Positions 1-7,886 of a DNA stretch of 12,427 bases are shown here, one piece after another. Position numbers and translations under genes: made by a program. The stretch's first letter is position 1, and each line of letters starts with the position of its first letter. The stretch is from Ignavibacteriales bacterium (GTDB lineage: Bacteria; Bacteroidota; Ignavibacteria; Ignavibacteriales; Melioribacteraceae). The stretch lies in contig JALWSN010000504.1 of assembly GCA_027080245.1 (NCBI GenBank), positions 1-12,427 of the forward strand, given 5' to 3'. The notes beneath the pieces were generated by a model, which saw only the letters and a program-made list of their open reading frames with translations, did no database searches and was not told where the DNA came from.

Positions 1-36
1 AGCATTGATATTGTATTAGGAGAAGTGGATAGATAA
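1..36 (+). CDS. nuoD: NADH-quinone oxidoreductase subunit D, C-terminal end (partial)
   Basis: The window opens inside a reading frame that gives SIDIVLGEVDR and then TAA at 34-36. This matches the conserved C-terminus of the 49-kDa complex I subunit NuoD, which usually ends in a form such as (I/L)D-(I/P)-V-(M/F)-G-(E/D)-(V/I)-DR. NuoD sits in the peripheral arm and helps to form the quinone-binding pocket with NuoB and NuoH. The stop overlaps the nuoH start by one base (TAATG), so the two genes should be translationally linked. Only 11 codons are visible, so the call rests on this short motif and on the position next to nuoH. A fused NuoCD protein would end in the same way and cannot be excluded. 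Confidence 0.8.
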   Translation, partial: SIDIVLGEVDR

Positions 37-1130
37 TGTACGAAATATTTGTAAATCTATTTAATAGTCAAATACTGGCAATGGCGGTTTCCGCCGCGCT
101 GCCGCTGTTTGTCTTTATTCTGCCTTTTGCGTTATTCGCCGTTTTGTTTGAACGCAAGGTGTCCGCTCATATGCAGGACAGGCTTGGTCCGATGCGGGTT
201 GGTTACCACGGCGTTTTGCAAACGGTTGCGGATATTCTGAAGCTATTGCAAAAGGAAGACATCGTAGCTGAGAATGTGGATAAGCCGTTTTTTAATTTGG
301 CGCCGTACGTTGTTTTTGTTGGCAGCTTTGCCGCTTTTGCGGCTATTCCTTTTTCGAGCAAGTACATCGGCACGCACGCCGAAGTTGGAATTTTTTACTT
401 AATTGCCGTCTCGTCTCTGGTTGTGGCCGGTTTGTTAATGGCTGGCTGGTCCAGCAACAACAAATATTCCCTTTTGGGCGCGATGCGCTCGGCGGCGCAA
501 ATGGTAAGCTACGAAATCCCCACGGCGCTTGTGATTCTTTCGGTTGTAATGTACACCGGAATGGTTCTGCCGAACCATGTGGGAACGTTCAGCCTCGAAA
601 AAATGAGCCAAATGCAAACGGCGTATTTCTGGAATTGGACAATTTTCGGCGGTCCCGTCTGGTCGGTCAACAAATTCCTGCTGATTCCTTTCATGATTGT
701 GGCTTTTGTGATTATTTACATCAGCACGCTTGCCGAAGTTAACAGAACGCCGTTCGACATTCCCGAAGCGGAATCGGAACTGGTTGCCGGTTACCACACG
801 GAATACTCGGGAATGAAATTTGCGATTTTCTTCCTCGCCGAATACGCCAACATGTTTGCCGTTTCCGCCGTTGTTACTACAATCTTCTTTGGCGGTTACC
901 AGTCTCCCATTGGCTACCTCGGCAACACGCTGCACATTGCTTGGCTCGTTCCAATCGAACAATTCTTCTGGTTCAGCGCAAAGGGAATTTTCTTTGTGTT
1001 CGTGCAAATGTGGCTGCGTTGGACTTTGCCCCGCTTGCGCGTCGACCAGCTGATGACCGTTTGCTGGAAATATTTAATCCCTTACGCTTTCGTAAATTTA
1101 GTAATTATTGGAATAATAACTTTGCTTTGA
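36..1130 (+). CDS. nuoH: NADH-quinone oxidoreductase subunit H
   Basis: NuoH (ND1 homologue) is the inner-membrane subunit that anchors the peripheral arm of complex I and forms much of the quinone channel. The 364-residue length is normal for the family. Visible hallmarks are the ERK motif at 39-41, the loop around Q47-D48-R49-L50-G51-P52 and G59-x2-Q62-x3-D66-x2-K69, the K73-E74-D75 segment, and the highly conserved acidic loop FDIPEAESELVAGYHTEYSG from residue 240 (E244, E246, E248). Near the C-terminus LRWTLPRLRVDQLM is also family-typical. Several hydrophobic membrane segments are evident. The ATG overlaps the nuoD stop; an AGGAGAA stretch at 18-24 inside nuoD could act as a ribosome site, though 11 bases of spacing is long. 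nuoI follows after one base. Confidence 0.98.
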   Translation: MYEIFVNLFNSQILAMAVSAALPLFVFILPFALFAVLFERKVSAHMQDRLGPMRVGYHGVLQTVADILKLLQKEDIVAENVDKPFFNLAPYVVFVGSFAAFAAIPFSSKYIGTHAEVGIFYLIAVSSLVVAGLLMAGWSSNNKYSLLGAMRSAAQMVSYEIPTALVILSVVMYTGMVLPNHVGTFSLEKMSQMQTAYFWNWTIFGGPVWSVNKFLLIPFMIVAFVIIYISTLAEVNRTPFDIPEAESELVAGYHTEYSGMKFAIFFLAEYANMFAVSAVVTTIFFGGYQSPIGYLGNTLHIAWLVPIEQFFWFSAKGIFFVFVQMWLRWTLPRLRVDQLMTVCWKYLIPYAFVNLVIIGIITLL

Positions 1131-1131
1131 T

Positions 1132-1770
1132 ATGAAAGAATATTTGAGAAATACATGGCTGGCTATCTGGACGATTTTAATCGGAATGAAAGTTACGTTC
1201 AAACATTTGTTTGAGCCCGCGGTTACAATTCAATATCCCGACGTCAGGATCCCGCTGCCCAGCCGCGCGCGTAACAGGCTTTACGTTAACATCGACGATT
1301 GCATCGGCTGCGACCAATGCGCAAGGGCTTGCCCCGTTGATTGCATTGAAATTGAAACAGTAAAAGCTTTGCCCACGGACGATTTGGGAACGACTTCGAA
1401 CGGCAAGCGAAAAGCTTTGTGGGTCACAAGTTTTACAATCGACATTGCAAAATGCTGTTTTTGCCAGTTGTGCGTTTTCCCGTGTCCTACCGAATGTATT
1501 AAAATGACGGACGTTTACGAATACTCCGAATACGAAAGGGAAAACCTGATTTACCAGTTTAGCGCTTTAACCCCGGGCGAAGCCGAGGAGAAAAAAGCAA
1601 ATTACGAAAAATTCATGGCGGAAAAAGCGGCGGCTAAAGAAGCCGCGGCTAAGGCTAAAGTTCAGGCGGCTCAAAAGGTTCAGGCTAAACCCGCTCCTAA
1701 GGAAAACACCGACGAAAAGAAAGATGAAAATAAAGATTTAGATCAACAGAAAAATAAATCGACTGAATAA
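1132..1770 (+). CDS. nuoI: NADH-quinone oxidoreductase subunit I (2x[4Fe-4S])
   Basis: NuoI carries iron-sulfur clusters N6a and N6b and passes electrons toward NuoB and quinone. Two classic C-x2-C-x2-C-x3-C-P motifs are visible: Cys57, 60, 63, 67 followed by Pro68, and Cys108, 111, 114, 118 followed by Pro119, with an extra Cys109 inside the second. The N-terminus (residues 5-30) has the amphipathic stretch that lies on the membrane next to NuoH. Between the clusters there is a roughly 30-residue spacer, longer than in E. coli. After about residue 150 the protein continues as an Ala/Lys/Glu/Gln-rich probable helix (150-186) and a strongly charged end (187-212) that is not part of the ferredoxin fold. 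The start lies 1 base after the nuoH stop and nuoJ begins 1 base after its stop, so the tail is not a frameshift product. Confidence 0.97.
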   Translation: MKEYLRNTWLAIWTILIGMKVTFKHLFEPAVTIQYPDVRIPLPSRARNRLYVNIDDCIGCDQCARACPVDCIEIETVKALPTDDLGTTSNGKRKALWVTSFTIDIAKCCFCQLCVFPCPTECIKMTDVYEYSEYERENLIYQFSALTPGEAEEKKANYEKFMAEKAAAKEAAAKAKVQAAQKVQAKPAPKENTDEKKDENKDLDQQKNKSTE

Positions 1771-1771
1771 T

Positions 1772-2275
1772 ATGAGTTTGTACGACGTAATATTTTACTT
1801 GTTTGCTCTGGTGACGCTTGTTTCAGCCTTCATGGTTGTAACTACTAAGAACATTGTGCACGCTGCTTTTTACTTGCTGTTTACGTTCTTTGGCGTCGCC
1901 GGAATTTACGCCCTGTTGGGAGCCGACTTTATTGCCGTGGTTCAATTAATGGTTTACGTAGGCGGAATTTTGGTTTTGATTTTGTTCGGAGTGATGCTTA
2001 CTAACAAAATCACAAACGTCCAAATTCGTAGCGGTTCAACAAACCTTGTGGCGGCAGCGGTGGTAATCGGAATTTTTGCCGGAGCTCTTTTAACAATGAT
2101 GTTGAACACAAGGTGGCTCGTTAATCCCGGCAAAACTTTAATCACAACAATTCCGCAAATTGGTTCCCTTCTGGTAAAACAATACGTTTTAATTTTTGAA
2201 TTGTTGGGAATTTTACTTTTGATTGCGCTTGTGGGCGCGGCGTCTATTGCAAGAAAAGAAGAAAGAGAAAAATGA
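1772..2275 (+). CDS. nuoJ: NADH-quinone oxidoreductase subunit J
   Basis: NuoJ (ND6 homologue) is a small membrane subunit of the complex I pumping arm; its third helix contains a pi-bulge thought to move during coupling. The 167 residues form about five hydrophobic segments. Family features are N27-x2-H30-A31-A32, the D52-F53 start of the conserved helix with Q58, and the V61-Y62-V63-G64-G65 glycine motif. The C-terminal segment FELLGILLLIALVGAASIAR is also typical and is followed by a short charged end. It begins one base after nuoI, and its stop overlaps the nuoK start by four bases (ATGA at 2272-2275), a standard translational-coupling arrangement. No separate ribosome site is visible. 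Confidence 0.95.
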   Translation: MSLYDVIFYLFALVTLVSAFMVVTTKNIVHAAFYLLFTFFGVAGIYALLGADFIAVVQLMVYVGGILVLILFGVMLTNKITNVQIRSGSTNLVAAAVVIGIFAGALLTMMLNTRWLVNPGKTLITTIPQIGSLLVKQYVLIFELLGILLLIALVGAASIARKEEREK

Positions 2276-2583
2276 TTCACGTAAGTTTAACGCATTATTT
2301 GGTAGTTAGCGCGTTCCTGTTTTCCTTCGGGCTTTACGGGGTTGTTACACGCAAGAACGCGGTAATGGTGCTCATGGGAATTGAGCTGATTTTAAATTCG
2401 GCTAACATTAATTTCGTCGCCTTTTCCAAATTCGGCAACTACGGGCTTAACGGGCAGATAATGGCGCTGTTCGTCATTATTCTTGCCGCGGCCGAAGCGG
2501 CTATCGCGCTAGCGATTGTTCTGAATATTTACAAAACTTTTGCGCACGTAGATGTGGACAAAATTAACAATTTAAAAGAATAG
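2272..2583 (+). CDS. nuoK: NADH-quinone oxidoreductase subunit K
   Basis: NuoK (ND4L homologue) is a three-helix membrane subunit that carries two buried glutamates in the central hydrophilic axis of complex I. At 103 residues it is the usual length. The two key acids are present: Glu38 in MGIELILNSANINFVAFS and Glu75 in AAAEAAIALAIVL, equivalent to Glu36 and Glu72 in E. coli. The start overlaps nuoJ by four bases and nuoL begins eight bases after the TAG stop. The family assignment is unambiguous because of these two motifs and the position between nuoJ and nuoL. Confidence 0.97.
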   Translation: MIHVSLTHYLVVSAFLFSFGLYGVVTRKNAVMVLMGIELILNSANINFVAFSKFGNYGLNGQIMALFVIILAAAEAAIALAIVLNIYKTFAHVDVDKINNLKE

Positions 2584-2591
2584 TGTGATTT

Positions 2592-4691
2592 ATGAGCGAT
2601 ATTACATTAGTTAATCTTTCGTTAATAATTTTACTTTTGCCGATTTTCGGTTTTACTATTTTAATTTTCTTCGGCAAAAGATTTCCAAAACTTTACCTGC
2701 TCGAAACTACTTTCCTTGGAATTGCTTTTGTTCTTGCGGCAATTATCGGGTTCGTGAAGTTGGGAACGCTGACCGAGCATACGATTATTTTTCAATTCAC
2801 ATGGATTGATTTTGGCAAACTACCCCTGTTTGGACATCTTAAGTTTATTCTCGGCGTTAAAATAGACAATCTAACCGCAATAATGCTCCTTGTGGTTACT
2901 TTGATTAGCTTTTTGGTTCACGTCTATTCGATTGGCTACATGCACGGCGACAAGCGGTTCAGCCGATACTACGCCTATTTGGGATTATTCTCTTTTTCGA
3001 TGCTGGGAATTGTGCTTACGCATAATTTGTTAACGCTTTACATCTTCTGGGAACTTGTTGGACTTTCCTCCTATTTGCTGATTGGTTTCTGGTTCGAAAA
3101 GAAATCCGCCGCCGACGCCGGCAAAAAGGCTTTCCTCGTTAACCGCGTGGGCGACATTGGAATGTTCCTTGGAATTTTAATCTTATTTACGAATTACCAC
3201 ACCTTTACTTACGATTCCATTTTTGCCGCAATCGGCGCGGGACACCTGCCGTTTAACAGTCCCGCATGGCTTACCGCGGCTGGAATATTGTTGTTCATGG
3301 GCGCTGTAGGCAAATCGGCTCAGTTCCCGTTACACGTTTGGCTTCCGGATGCAATGGAAGGTCCCACGCCCGTTTCGGCTTTAATCCACGCCGCTACGAT
3401 GGTTGCCGCCGGCGTTTACATGGTCGCCAGAATTTTCCCTATGTTAACCGCCGACGCTTTGTTGGTAATAGCTCTTGTGGGCGGATTTACTTCCTTCCTT
3501 GCCGCCACAATAGCAATTACGCAAAACGACATTAAAAAAGTTTTAGCTTATTCCACGATTAGCCAATTGGGCTACATGGTAATGGCGCTGGGCGTTGGCT
3601 CTTACGCTTACGGATTCTTCCACCTTGTTACGCACGCTTGGTTCAAAGCGTTGTTGTTCTTGGGTTCGGGTTCGGTAATTCAGGCGATGCATCACGAACA
3701 GGACATTCGCCAGATGGGCGGATTGCGTAAAAAGATGCCCATTACTTACTACACATTTTTAGTCGCCACCTTGGCAATCTCGGGAGTTCCGTTCTTCTCG
3801 GGATTTTTGAGTAAGGACGGATTGCTGCTTGGAACTTACGCTTTCGGTTCGTTGACGGGGCATATTTTAATTCCGATTTTCGGATTTACCGTGGTTGTTC
3901 TAACGGCGTTTTACATGTTCAGGCTTGTAATCATTACATTCCACGGCGAGCCGCGCAATCAGGAAAAATACGACCATGCGAAAGAATCGCCCAAAGTAAT
4001 GACGATTCCGTTGATTGTGCTTGCGGTTCTTTCATTCTTCTTCTGGTACAGCCCCAATCCGTTCTCCTCGGAAAGCGGCTGGTTTATTTCCAAGTGGATT
4101 CCAACGCCGCACAGCGTTGTTCCCGAGAACATGCGTTTTAATTTCATGAAAACGGCCGGCGAGGCTGCGGGACACGTTCAAAACGGCGGAGAAGCCATCG
4201 TTCATTCCCCGATGTACATGGAAGCTTTGCATCACGCCCATTACCCGGCGATGATTCTTTCCATTCTGCTTGCCGCTTTGGGCATCTTCCTCGCTTATTG
4301 GATTTACCAGTGGAAGAAGGTTGACCCCGATATGCTTGCAGACAGATTCAATTGGCTTTACAAGTTTTCTCTTAATAAATGGTATTTCGACGAGCTTTAC
4401 CACGCTACTTTTGTGGCTGGCACAGTCGGATTGGGCAAGGTTTTGGCCTGGTTCGATTCCAACATCGTCGACGGAGTTGTAAACGGCGCGGCTTGGGTTA
4501 CGCGTAAGGTTTCTCAATTCAGCGGCGCTTTCGATCATTACGTGGTGGACGGATTGGTTAACTTTTCCGCCTTTGCTAGCGGATTCTTAGGATTGGTTTT
4601 GAAGAAATTCCAAACGGGAAAGGTTCAAACTTACGTTGTGTTTGTCGTCTTTTCCGTGCTAATATTATTGTTGATTTTTAGACCATTTTAG
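2592..4691 (+). CDS. nuoL: NADH-quinone oxidoreductase subunit L
   Basis: NuoL (ND5 homologue) is the distal antiporter-like proton-pumping subunit of complex I. Its 699 residues exceed the E. coli protein (613). Conserved elements are the N-terminal IDNLTAIMLL region; Glu154 in FWELVGLSSYLLIGFW; Lys241 in MGAVGKSAQFPLHVWLPDA, followed by EGPTPVSALIHAATMVAAGVY; and Lys408 in SGFLSKDGLL. The region after about residue 480 is a more hydrophilic, His-containing loop (roughly 490-545), then further hydrophobic helices and the lateral-helix region. Near the C-terminus a short FDxxxVDGxVN motif occurs twice, at 621-631 and 647-657. The protein ends in a final membrane helix. The ATG at 2592 is eight bases after nuoK with no clear Shine-Dalgarno sequence. 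Confidence 0.98.
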   Translation: MSDITLVNLSLIILLLPIFGFTILIFFGKRFPKLYLLETTFLGIAFVLAAIIGFVKLGTLTEHTIIFQFTWIDFGKLPLFGHLKFILGVKIDNLTAIMLLVVTLISFLVHVYSIGYMHGDKRFSRYYAYLGLFSFSMLGIVLTHNLLTLYIFWELVGLSSYLLIGFWFEKKSAADAGKKAFLVNRVGDIGMFLGILILFTNYHTFTYDSIFAAIGAGHLPFNSPAWLTAAGILLFMGAVGKSAQFPLHVWLPDAMEGPTPVSALIHAATMVAAGVYMVARIFPMLTADALLVIALVGGFTSFLAATIAITQNDIKKVLAYSTISQLGYMVMALGVGSYAYGFFHLVTHAWFKALLFLGSGSVIQAMHHEQDIRQMGGLRKKMPITYYTFLVATLAISGVPFFSGFLSKDGLLLGTYAFGSLTGHILIPIFGFTVVVLTAFYMFRLVIITFHGEPRNQEKYDHAKESPKVMTIPLIVLAVLSFFFWYSPNPFSSESGWFISKWIPTPHSVVPENMRFNFMKTAGEAAGHVQNGGEAIVHSPMYMEALHHAHYPAMILSILLAALGIFLAYWIYQWKKVDPDMLADRFNWLYKFSLNKWYFDELYHATFVAGTVGLGKVLAWFDSNIVDGVVNGAAWVTRKVSQFSGAFDHYVVDGLVNFSAFASGFLGLVLKKFQTGKVQTYVVFVVFSVLILLLIFRPF

Positions 4692-4740
4692 TTAATTGTA
4701 ATTTGATAAGTAAAACTAAAATTTACGAATAGGTTAAAAT

Positions 4741-6342
4741 ATGAATGGATTCCCTATTTTAAGCGTTATTACGTTTCTTCCCATTCTGGGAATGATAATC
4801 GTATTAAGTATGCCGAAAGAAAAAAACCGCGAGGTTAAAATTGCCACGCTTGTAATTACAATTTTACAAGTAATTCTTGCGGTAATTCTTCTGGCTAATT
4901 TTAATTACTCGCTGGGAGGCATTAACGACCCGAAATCTTTCCAATTTGTGGAAAAATTCAGATGGATTGAAATTCCCGGCATTTCCTGGATTGGGACGTT
5001 TAAAGTTGATTATTACCTTGGGGTGGATGGATTAAGCATGGCGATGGTTCTCCTGACCGCCATTGTTACGTTTATCGCTACGCTTTCTTCCTGGACAATC
5101 AACAAATCCGTTAAAGGCTATTTTGCGTTATTCTTATTATTAGATACAGCGATGATGGGCGTGTTCGTGGCTTTGGATTTCTTCTTGTTCTACATCTTCT
5201 GGGAATTGATGCTGCTGCCGATGTACTTCCTGATTGGAATTTGGGGAGGTCCACGCAAAGAATACGCCGCAATTAAGTTCTTTATTTACACGCTCGTCGG
5301 CTCGGTGCTGATGCTGTTGGTTATGATTGGATTGTATTTCAGCGCCAAGGAAACTCTTGCCGACGGTTCGCAAGTTTACACATTTAATTTGCTTGCATTA
5401 ATGAATCCGAAAAATTACACTCACACAGGATTGCTTTCGCCATTGAATGCGGATAATATTAGGTTGATTGCTTACATTGGGTTGTTCATCGGGTTTGCAA
5501 TTAAAATCCCGATGTTCCCGTTCCACACTTGGTTGCCGGACGCTCACGTTGAAGCGCCTACCCCTATTAGCGTTATTCTGGCGGGCGTTTTGCTGAAAAT
5601 GGGAACTTACGGTATTTTAAGAATTAGTTACCCGATTTTCCCCGAAATTACTCGGCAGTTGATGTGGTATATTGCCCTGTTCGGAATGATTAACATTATT
5701 TACGGCGCGCTTGTGGCGCTTGCTCAAAAGGATTTCAAAAAGCTCATTGCTTATTCCTCGGTTTCCCACATGGGTTACGTTCTGCTGGGAATGGCTTCCC
5801 TTTCAGCAGTGGGAATTAACGGGGCAATTTTCCAGATGTTTAATCACGGAACAATCACTGCAATGCTCTTCTTGATTGTGGGTGTTGTTTACGACAGGGC
5901 TCACACTCGAGGAATTTACGACTTCGGCGGATTGGCAACCCAAATGCCAGTCTACACCGGCGTGGTTATCGTTGCGTTCTTTGCCGCAATCGGTTTGCCC
6001 AGCTTAAGCGGATTTATTTCCGAAGCCTTGGTTTTCTTCGGCGCTTTTGCCGTAACTACAACAAGGACGCTGGCTATTATTTCCACTCTGGGAATTTTGC
6101 TTGGCGCGGCTTACATGCTCTGGACTTTGCAAAGAATCTATTTCGGAAAATTGAACGAAAAATGGGCAAACATGAAAGACCTCGATTTAAGAGAAATTGT
6201 GATGTTTGTCCCGTTAATGATTATTGTAATTTACCTTGGAATTTATCCCTCTGCTATGTTGAATTTATTGCATGCTTCTGTTGCTCATTTAACTAATTTC
6301 ATGGCTCAGCATGCGCAAAGTTTTCTAATTAGTAGTTTATAA
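4741..6342 (+). CDS. nuoM: NADH-quinone oxidoreductase subunit M
   Basis: NuoM (ND4 homologue) is the middle antiporter-like proton-pumping subunit of complex I. The 533 residues are close to the family norm (about 500). Diagnostic motifs are YYLGVDGLSMAMVLLTAIVT, Glu155 in FWELMLLPMYFLIGIWGG, Lys255 in FAIKIPMFPFHTWLPDAHVE, then APTPISVILAGVLLKMGTYG, and the KKLIAYSSVSHMGYVLLG helix. The gap after nuoL (49 bases, AT-rich) is the largest inside the operon, but I see no terminator or convincing promoter in it; an AGG at 4731-4733, seven bases before the ATG, may help ribosome binding. nuoN follows after 13 bases. Confidence 0.98.
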   Translation: MNGFPILSVITFLPILGMIIVLSMPKEKNREVKIATLVITILQVILAVILLANFNYSLGGINDPKSFQFVEKFRWIEIPGISWIGTFKVDYYLGVDGLSMAMVLLTAIVTFIATLSSWTINKSVKGYFALFLLLDTAMMGVFVALDFFLFYIFWELMLLPMYFLIGIWGGPRKEYAAIKFFIYTLVGSVLMLLVMIGLYFSAKETLADGSQVYTFNLLALMNPKNYTHTGLLSPLNADNIRLIAYIGLFIGFAIKIPMFPFHTWLPDAHVEAPTPISVILAGVLLKMGTYGILRISYPIFPEITRQLMWYIALFGMINIIYGALVALAQKDFKKLIAYSSVSHMGYVLLGMASLSAVGINGAIFQMFNHGTITAMLFLIVGVVYDRAHTRGIYDFGGLATQMPVYTGVVIVAFFAAIGLPSLSGFISEALVFFGAFAVTTTRTLAIISTLGILLGAAYMLWTLQRIYFGKLNEKWANMKDLDLREIVMFVPLMIIVIYLGIYPSAMLNLLHASVAHLTNFMAQHAQSFLISSL

Positions 6343-6355
6343 AATTTGATTGATT

Positions 6356-7855
6356 ATGAATATAGCTAATTTTAGTCAGATGTTGAGTTTTATTAAGCCG
6401 GAACTTGCCGTTTCCGTAACGATTTTGGTTGTTGTAGTTTTCGATTTAATATTCAACAAGAACAAAAAGATAATTCCCTACATTGCTTTGTTGGGAATAG
6501 TGGTTACCGGTTACTACGTAATTCAGCAATACGCCTTGAGCGGAACGGCGTTCCCAACCTCGGGTAAATACGGCATGGTTACCGTCGACGCGTTCGCCTC
6601 GTTTTTTAAGATGATTGTTCTAATTGCCACGTTGTGCATTGTAATATTTTCCTATTATTCCGATGAAATTATTAAAACGCAAGGACGGCTGGGAGAATAT
6701 TACACGCTGATTTTCGGAATGGTTCTCGGAATGTTCGTGATGATTTCGGCTTCGGACTTAATTTTAATTTACCTTTCGATGGAGCTGATGTCCTTGAGTT
6801 CGTACGTGTTGGCGGGCTTTACCAAATTAAGAACGCGTAACAGCGAGGCGGCATTAAAATATTTGATTTACGGTGCAATTTCGTCCGGTCTGATGCTTTT
6901 CGGAATTTCGCTTGTTTACGGAATGACCGGTACAACAAATCTTTACCAATTGAACGCCGCGCTTCAAGGAGCGGACGTTAATCTTTACACCGTAGGTTTC
7001 GCGTTGATTTTAATATTTGCGGGAATAGGTTACAAAATTTCCGCGGCTCCATTCCACTTTTGGACGCCGGACGTTTACGAAGGAGCGCCTATTTCCATTA
7101 CGGCTTACCTTAGCGTGGCAAGCAAGGCTGCCGGTTTTGCCCTTTTAATGAGATTTTTAAAAACAACGTTTGTAACTTACGTAGACCCGCACGGCTCATG
7201 GCAATTGTTCAATATTTTCGATTGGCAAACGCTCTTAATTTTAATTTCCGTGCTTACGATGACGCTTGGCAATTTCGCCGCGCTGTGGCAAGATAATCTG
7301 AAAAGAATGCTTGCGTATTCGTCGATTGCCCACGCCGGCTACATGCTGCTTGGTGTGCTTGTTCTTACCAACAAAGGCGTTAGCGCCGTAATGTTCTATT
7401 TCTTTGTTTATTTAATAATGAACCTTGGCGCTTTCTTTGTCGTGATGATTATCGCTAACAAAATTGGCAGCGAAAACATCGACGATTACGACGGACTTGG
7501 TTATTCATCGCCTTTCCTTGGCGTTACGTTCGGTATTTTTCTGGTTTCTCTTACCGGATTGCCTCCCACGGCGGGATTTATCGGCAAGCTGAATTTGTTC
7601 GTTGCATTGCTGGACAAGCAAATGGTTGTTGTGGCGGTAATTGCAGTAATTAACAGCGTTGTTTCGTTGTACTATTACATTAGGGTTCTAAAGCACATGT
7701 TTCTTACTAAAAGGGACGAGAAAATTTCCATCCCCGTTCCAATGCCGGCTTTTCTTTTCATTCTTGTAATGGCTACGACTACAATATTCTTTGGAATCTA
7801 TTTTACGCCAATTACAAGTTGGGCGCAGAACGCCGCCGCAATTTTACACTTCTAA
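6356..7855 (+). CDS. nuoN: NADH-quinone oxidoreductase subunit N
   Basis: NuoN (ND2 homologue) is the third antiporter-like membrane subunit, next to NuoK. I use the ATG at 6356 (499 residues); a TTG at 6350 is in frame and would add two residues (Met-Ile), but ATG is used by every other gene here. Conserved residues include Glu143 in SMELMSLSSYVLAGF and Lys227 in GYKISAAPFHFWTPDVYEG, followed by APISITAYLSVASKAAGFALL. KRMLAYSSIAHAGYMLLG is the equivalent of the NuoM helix. This is the last gene of the operon: an intrinsic terminator begins seven bases after the TAA. Confidence 0.97.
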   Translation: MNIANFSQMLSFIKPELAVSVTILVVVVFDLIFNKNKKIIPYIALLGIVVTGYYVIQQYALSGTAFPTSGKYGMVTVDAFASFFKMIVLIATLCIVIFSYYSDEIIKTQGRLGEYYTLIFGMVLGMFVMISASDLILIYLSMELMSLSSYVLAGFTKLRTRNSEAALKYLIYGAISSGLMLFGISLVYGMTGTTNLYQLNAALQGADVNLYTVGFALILIFAGIGYKISAAPFHFWTPDVYEGAPISITAYLSVASKAAGFALLMRFLKTTFVTYVDPHGSWQLFNIFDWQTLLILISVLTMTLGNFAALWQDNLKRMLAYSSIAHAGYMLLGVLVLTNKGVSAVMFYFFVYLIMNLGAFFVVMIIANKIGSENIDDYDGLGYSSPFLGVTFGIFLVSLTGLPPTAGFIGKLNLFVALLDKQMVVVAVIAVINSVVSLYYYIRVLKHMFLTKRDEKISIPVPMPAFLFILVMATTTIFFGIYFTPITSWAQNAAAILHF

Positions 7856-7861
7856 GTTTTT

Positions 7862-7886
7862 AAGCCGGCTTTAAGCCGGCTTTTTT
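7862..7886 (+). terminator. Intrinsic terminator of the nuo operon
   Basis: AAGCCGGC (7862-7869) and GCCGGCTT (7875-7882) form a perfect 8-base-pair, mostly GC stem with a TTTAA loop, followed by an uninterrupted T run (7881-7886, then CTT). It begins seven bases after the nuoN stop, as expected for Rho-independent termination of the operon. The structure is also two copies of the self-complementary decamer AAGCCGGCTT separated by one T. Confidence 0.9.

Noticed and set aside
435..1007. 190-residue minus-strand frame opposite nuoH
   Set aside because: It lies wholly antisense to a clearly conserved gene, has no recognisable domain, is His/Arg/Asn-rich as expected from an antisense read, and has no promoter or ribosome site.
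1579..1767. NuoI tail as a frameshift artefact
   Set aside because: The tail uses the same frame as the ferredoxin domain, has gene-like Ala/Lys/Glu codons, and its stop falls one base before nuoJ, as with the other operon junctions.
3266..3535. 89-residue plus-strand frame inside nuoL
   Set aside because: Out of frame with strongly conserved NuoL motifs including Lys241; composition is not protein-like.
4032..4538. 168-residue minus-strand frame opposite the end of nuoL
   Set aside because: Antisense shadow of nuoL with no family motif; the sense frame carries conserved NuoL sequence throughout.
4692..4740. Possible internal promoter or terminator between nuoL and nuoM
   Set aside because: The 49-base gap is AT-rich, but no hairpin with a T run and no convincing promoter boxes are visible; the operon most likely reads through.
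6350..6355. TTG start for nuoN, two codons upstream
   Set aside because: All neighbouring genes use ATG, the gain is only two residues, and no ribosome site favours TTG.
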